This document shows, piece after piece, positions 6,039-8,990 of a stretch of 8,990 nucleotides of DNA (the first letter of the stretch is position 1; the number at the start of each line of letters is the position of its first letter). Origin of the DNA: Oligoflexales bacterium (GTDB lineage: Bacteria; Bdellovibrionota_B; Oligoflexia; Oligoflexales; CACXFL01). The notes under the pieces were generated by a model. That model was not told the DNA's origin. It saw only the letters and a program-made list of their open reading frames with translations, and ran no database searches. Both the position numbers and the translations under genes were made by a program. The stretch covers positions 1 to 8,990 of the forward strand of contig JANQHA010000153.1 in NCBI GenBank assembly GCA_028282865.1. The letters run 5' to 3'.

Positions 6039-8849
6039 TCACTCCTCAATTCCAGCGGCAAAACGCACCAAGTGCCTTAATTGCTCTTGTTCATAATCCC
6101 CTAACGACTCCAACTTAACTCCGGTTAGCTGTTCAAAGTGATTTATCAAATCATCAATTACTTTCTCTAAAATACTACCTTCCCTAAAAACCACGTGCTT
6201 CGTCAAACGCCTAACTTTCAGAATCCAATCTGCTATTGGACGATCAATTTCCCCGACATCTAGCCACTTAAGCTTCTCAAGCTCATAAAAGTGATGTTTA
6301 GCGGTCATATATTTATTGCCATGATAAATTTTATCTGAATACCGAGCGGCTAATATTCGTGCATCTTCAAGCAACTTTTCCACTTCTTTAGATAAATCTT
6401 CTGGCGATTTATCGGTGTAAAAACTTTGCTTACCTTCTAAGTCGAGGTTATCTGCTTCAGCTAAAATGTCTACGATATGCTCCTCAGTAAACTCGCGGTA
6501 GAATCCTTGCTCAAACCCCATAGAACGAGAATCCATTGCGAACCTCATAAGTTCCTGATTGGATTGACCGATAGCAATAAACATGGTCTGAAGCGGGGTT
6601 TGCCTATCAATAGCACGACGAGCTCGGAGAAGTTCGGTAGCGTCGACATCAGACTGGCCATCTGACATAACAATAATATTCGCTGCTGCCAGCGGTTCAC
6701 CAAATCTTTGCTCAGCGTCGGCGATAAGGCTCATCGCTTGCAGTATCGCTTTCTGGATATTAGTACCTTTATTCGTATTCTTAAGTTTATCTTGATAGTT
6801 TCGGATAACATCTAATGCCTCTGCAGTATTTGTCACGGGTACTGGATCGCCAGGCTCATCATCAAATGGAACCAGTACGACTCGGTGACGGTGACGACCC
6901 ATAGAAGTGACATCACTTAAAGCTTTAGAAGTAAATGACGAAATCAAGCCAGCTTGAAATCGTCCAGGGTCACCATTCATAGATCCTGAGGTGTCATAAA
7001 GTACTACAGTTATCCGTTCAGCATCTTCTTTACCGTGGCCCGCCGGAATCTGAACCTTTCTTCTAGTCACGGGAACATAAGCGGTTCCGTCCTGAATATT
7101 TTGCTCGAGACTCTTATTAGGTTGCCCGATAAGAGCTCTAGGTATGTCGCTAAATCTGGTCAACGGCAGTAGATCGCGACCCCTTGGTCTATTTAAATCC
7201 CGCGGCCAAGCCTTAATCTCGATGAATTCAGGTCTAGGAACTGAGTTTAAAATAAAGTCAGACATCGGAGTCAAGATAGACAAAAGCCTCAGGTCATTCA
7301 GTTTGCTGCTCTTTAGATCCTTAGCAATATTTCGAGTTGGGCTATTAGGGCCAACCTGGGAAAAATCATAACCCTGTCTCAAGAGTTGTGTAGGAACACT
7401 AGGTAGCTGCCCAACAAAGTCTTGTACAATTCCGATATCTTGAGCGTCTTTGTGAACCAGTTTTTCAACCTCTTTTTGAATGCGAGCCAGCACATGCAGC
7501 AACTTACCAGGAATAGGCACTCGGCCATGGCGATCTAAAACTTGCGAGTAAGCTTCAAGAGCAGTCTTTATTTTATGGAGCTCTTGATAACTATTATTTA
7601 AGTCTTTATCAAACACCGTCCAAGTGAGTTGCTCGATCCAATCTTTCAGTTTAGGATGATCACTTGCATGAGCACTCAATGCTTGCTGGTAAAGTAGCTT
7701 TAAGCCCGGAGAATTAAATCTCATCATCAGAGAGGAGATTTGGTTAAGCCGGTTTTGAATCTCGACTCCTCTTTGTGTCGGATCAAGCACGATCTGTAAA
7801 ACCATTCGCATGGCTCGCTGAAGCAATATATTATTGTCAGTTTGGGGCTCAAGCTCCAGAGAACCTAACTCTAGCTGATCAGCCAGGTCATCAAGTACCA
7901 AATCATGATCGTTCTCATCTTTGTCACCGCTAAGATTTTCATCAGTTGGCTTTGAGTCTTCATTGAGCCTTCTATTTGTAGCCTCTTGTAGCCGTTCTTT
8001 ATGACCTCGTTTGGTAGCTTTTTCACCCTGAGTTTGAGGTGAGCTTTTCCCTGAATCGCCTTCTTGATCTTGTTCCTGTTCAGCGGTTTGGGTACTTTCA
8101 GGAATATTATCGGAGTAGTCACCTTTTTCCTCGTCGCCCTTATCTTTCTTATCCTTGTTGCTTGAAGTCGGGTCAAATGTATGCCACCGACCTTCGTGAA
8201 ACACCTCCACCCAGGCATGGCGCTCTTCAGGAATCACTAAATAACTTTTGCCATCCTTACCGGCTTTGTAGCGCTTAGCTCTATAGCCTACAGCAACCCG
8301 CGAAGGAATCTGGTAGACATCGCGTAGTAGTCCGATCATAGAAAAAGCAAATAAGTCGCACTGAAGTGCTCCAGCTTTAAGTGCGTCGATAGGGTCTGTT
8401 TCAGGCCGAGCACCGACGCTGTACAAGTATTTAGAAACTAGGTGGTCATTAATCTCCTGAGCGATTTTTAGAGTGTTCGCTTCGACATTTTTTTTTGAAA
8501 ACTTTCGAATGATATCAAGCTGAATTTCATCAGGCCATTCTTCAGCTCTAAAACCCACCGGCCTGATGTAAATCTCTCTTATATGAGGCATCATCGAAGT
8601 CACACCGTCCTTAACAAGAGGGATATGAACCTCCTTTAAATCTTCGCTCAACTCCAGCGAGTATCCACCCGTTGCCAATGCCGATATGTGCGCACGCGTA
8701 TCTGAGGGCTGCAAAGGTCTGTGCCCTGAAGGAAAGTATAGCCTTACCTTCTTCTTGCCATAGGTTCGGATCACCATCTGTCGATCCGTGACCTGATGCC
8801 TCGTGTCTTTCATGGTAGATATTGGAAGTGAGCTCTGCTTAAAAGGCAT
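6039..8849 (-). CDS. Transglutaminase-like / vWA domain fusion protein
   Basis: This 936-residue protein starts at ATG 8849, chosen for its AGAGGGG site; the frame stays open upstream, so a longer form is possible. A beta-rich N-terminal region (about 25-100) precedes a transglutaminase-like core (about 125-230). Its triad is visible as C164 (LQCDLF), H211 (ERHAWVEVF) and D226 (TFDPTSS), spaced as in bacterial TgpA-type transglutaminases. C164 is the only cysteine. Residues 230-320 are a charged, Gln/Lys/Glu/Asp-rich linker, and 335-545 look helical. A vWA domain spans about 610-800 with a complete MIDAS site: DTSGS at 619-623, T696 in GTNIQ and D730 in SDG. A helical tail follows. I see no signal peptide or membrane segment, so it is probably cytosolic. 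The family may cross-link, deamidate or cleave amide bonds; the substrate is unknown. The stop lies 4 bases before the first FGE-like gene. Confidence 0.88.
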   Translation of the reverse strand: MPFKQSSLPISTMKDTRHQVTDRQMVIRTYGKKKVRLYFPSGHRPLQPSDTRAHISALATGGYSLELSEDLKEVHIPLVKDGVTSMMPHIREIYIRPVGFRAEEWPDEIQLDIIRKFSKKNVEANTLKIAQEINDHLVSKYLYSVGARPETDPIDALKAGALQCDLFAFSMIGLLRDVYQIPSRVAVGYRAKRYKAGKDGKSYLVIPEERHAWVEVFHEGRWHTFDPTSSNKDKKDKGDEEKGDYSDNIPESTQTAEQEQDQEGDSGKSSPQTQGEKATKRGHKERLQEATNRRLNEDSKPTDENLSGDKDENDHDLVLDDLADQLELGSLELEPQTDNNILLQRAMRMVLQIVLDPTQRGVEIQNRLNQISSLMMRFNSPGLKLLYQQALSAHASDHPKLKDWIEQLTWTVFDKDLNNSYQELHKIKTALEAYSQVLDRHGRVPIPGKLLHVLARIQKEVEKLVHKDAQDIGIVQDFVGQLPSVPTQLLRQGYDFSQVGPNSPTRNIAKDLKSSKLNDLRLLSILTPMSDFILNSVPRPEFIEIKAWPRDLNRPRGRDLLPLTRFSDIPRALIGQPNKSLEQNIQDGTAYVPVTRRKVQIPAGHGKEDAERITVVLYDTSGSMNGDPGRFQAGLISSFTSKALSDVTSMGRHRHRVVLVPFDDEPGDPVPVTNTAEALDVIRNYQDKLKNTNKGTNIQKAILQAMSLIADAEQRFGEPLAAANIIVMSDGQSDVDATELLRARRAIDRQTPLQTMFIAIGQSNQELMRFAMDSRSMGFEQGFYREFTEEHIVDILAEADNLDLEGKQSFYTDKSPEDLSKEVEKLLEDARILAARYSDKIYHGNKYMTAKHHFYELEKLKWLDVGEIDRPIADWILKVRRLTKHVVFREGSILEKVIDDLINHFEQLTGVKLESLGDYEQEQLRHLVRFAAGIEE
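6042..6047 (-). promoter_or_regulatory. Ribosome binding site deciding the start of FGE-like paralogue A
   Basis: GAGGAG lies within the last codons of the transglutaminase-vWA gene, 7 bases upstream of ATG 6034-6032. It favours this ATG over the in-frame TTG at 6061. The ATG start also places a positive residue and a hydrophobic stretch directly at the N-terminus, as a signal peptide needs. Confidence 0.75.
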
Positions 8850-8990
8850 ATGTGCCCCTCTAACAATAGTCGAATAATAACGATGGACAAAAAAAGCAGT
8901 CTCGAAGTTCACCTCGGCTACCCGGTGTTTCTTTTGCTTCCCGCTTCCTTTGTTTTTTGTCGTATCGTTGGTCTGGGGGCGATGCTCTTC
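8850..8990 (-). other. Right-edge segment: probable 3' end of an upstream gene, frame undecided
   Basis: All three minus-strand frames are open at the right edge. One frame stops at TAG 8920-8918, giving a Lys/Arg-rich 23-residue tail. A second stops at TAG 8862-8860, leaving only 10 bases before the next ATG. That spacing matches the packing of the rest of the cluster, and its stop overlaps the AGAGGGG ribosome binding site. The third frame is continuous with the transglutaminase-vWA gene, so that protein could be longer than annotated. The encoded peptides are short, basic and low in complexity, so none can be assigned to a family. In related vWA loci the neighbour is often a MoxR ATPase or a DUF58 protein, but nothing here shows that. 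Confidence 0.35.
8855..8861 (-). promoter_or_regulatory. Ribosome binding site for the transglutaminase-vWA gene
   Basis: AGAGGGG lies 5 bases upstream of ATG 8849-8847. This favours that ATG over the in-frame GTG at 8912, which has no comparable purine-rich site directly upstream. Confidence 0.6.

Noticed and set aside
6035..6061. Longer form of paralogue A starting at TTG 6061
   Set aside because: It would add nine polar or charged residues before the signal peptide and overlap the upstream gene by over 20 bases, while GAGGAG is ideally spaced for ATG 6034.
7871..8218. 115-codon minus-strand open frame inside the transglutaminase-vWA gene
   Set aside because: It is out of frame with the strongly supported gene and lies over its low-complexity linker; its Lys/Arg-rich product resembles no family and there is no clear ribosome binding site.
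8874..8879. TATTAT as a minus-strand -10 promoter element upstream of the transglutaminase-vWA gene
   Set aside because: No convincing -35 hexamer lies 16-18 bases upstream, and the stretch is AT-rich and may itself be coding, so a chance match is likely.
1..8990. Diversity-generating retroelement
   Set aside because: The FGE fold and variable C-terminal segments are suggestive, but I see no reverse transcriptase gene and no near-identical template/variable repeat pair in the window.

Overview
The window holds one tightly packed gene cluster, all of it on the minus strand and read from high to low coordinates. The first gene encodes a large fusion protein with a transglutaminase-like domain and a von Willebrand factor A (vWA) domain. 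It is followed by at least five tandem paralogues of the formylglycine-generating-enzyme/sulfatase-modifying (FGE/SUMF1, PvdO/EgtB-like) fold. The last paralogue runs off the left edge. The host looks like a bacterium with a Sec export system, probably Gram-negative. Composition is moderately AT-rich by eye, and starts are ATG, GTG and TTG behind purine-rich Shine-Dalgarno sites. I cannot name a genus.

Layout, right to left. 8990-8850: about 140 bases that probably contain the end of an upstream gene; three reading frames are possible and I could not choose between them. 8849-6039: transglutaminase-vWA protein with an intact Cys-His-Asp triad, an acidic/Gln-rich low-complexity linker and an intact MIDAS metal site. 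Then come FGE-like paralogues A (6034-4739), B (4739-3456), C (3459-2104), D (2107-815) and E (815 to beyond base 1). Junctions are a 4-base gap or overlaps of 1 or 4 bases, and each ribosome binding site lies within the last codons of the gene before. This strongly suggests one polycistronic, translationally coupled unit. There is no RNA gene, mobile element, CRISPR array or terminator that I can support, and no intergenic gap of any size.

Each FGE-like protein has an N-terminal signal peptide, one cysteine 3-4 residues after the predicted cleavage site, an N-terminal domain of about 110 residues that I do not recognise, and a C-terminal FGE-fold domain. The FGE-domain landmarks (a pre-domain NPV..WW block, RLPT, GNxWEW, GGS, GxRxVR) are recognisable, but the two catalytic cysteines of true formylglycine-generating enzymes are absent. 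These are therefore probably exported binding or scaffold proteins (the fold is related to C-type lectins), not sulfatase activators. The segment between GGS and GxRxVR differs greatly between copies.

How the parts work together is inference. A soluble transglutaminase/protease-like vWA protein is co-expressed with a family of diversified, exported FGE-fold proteins. The vWA domain and the repeated, diversified partners recall vWA/MoxR-type and FGE-domain conflict or surface-assembly systems, but the partners here are in another compartment from the (apparently signal-less) first protein. That combination is the main candidate for an undescribed system in this window.
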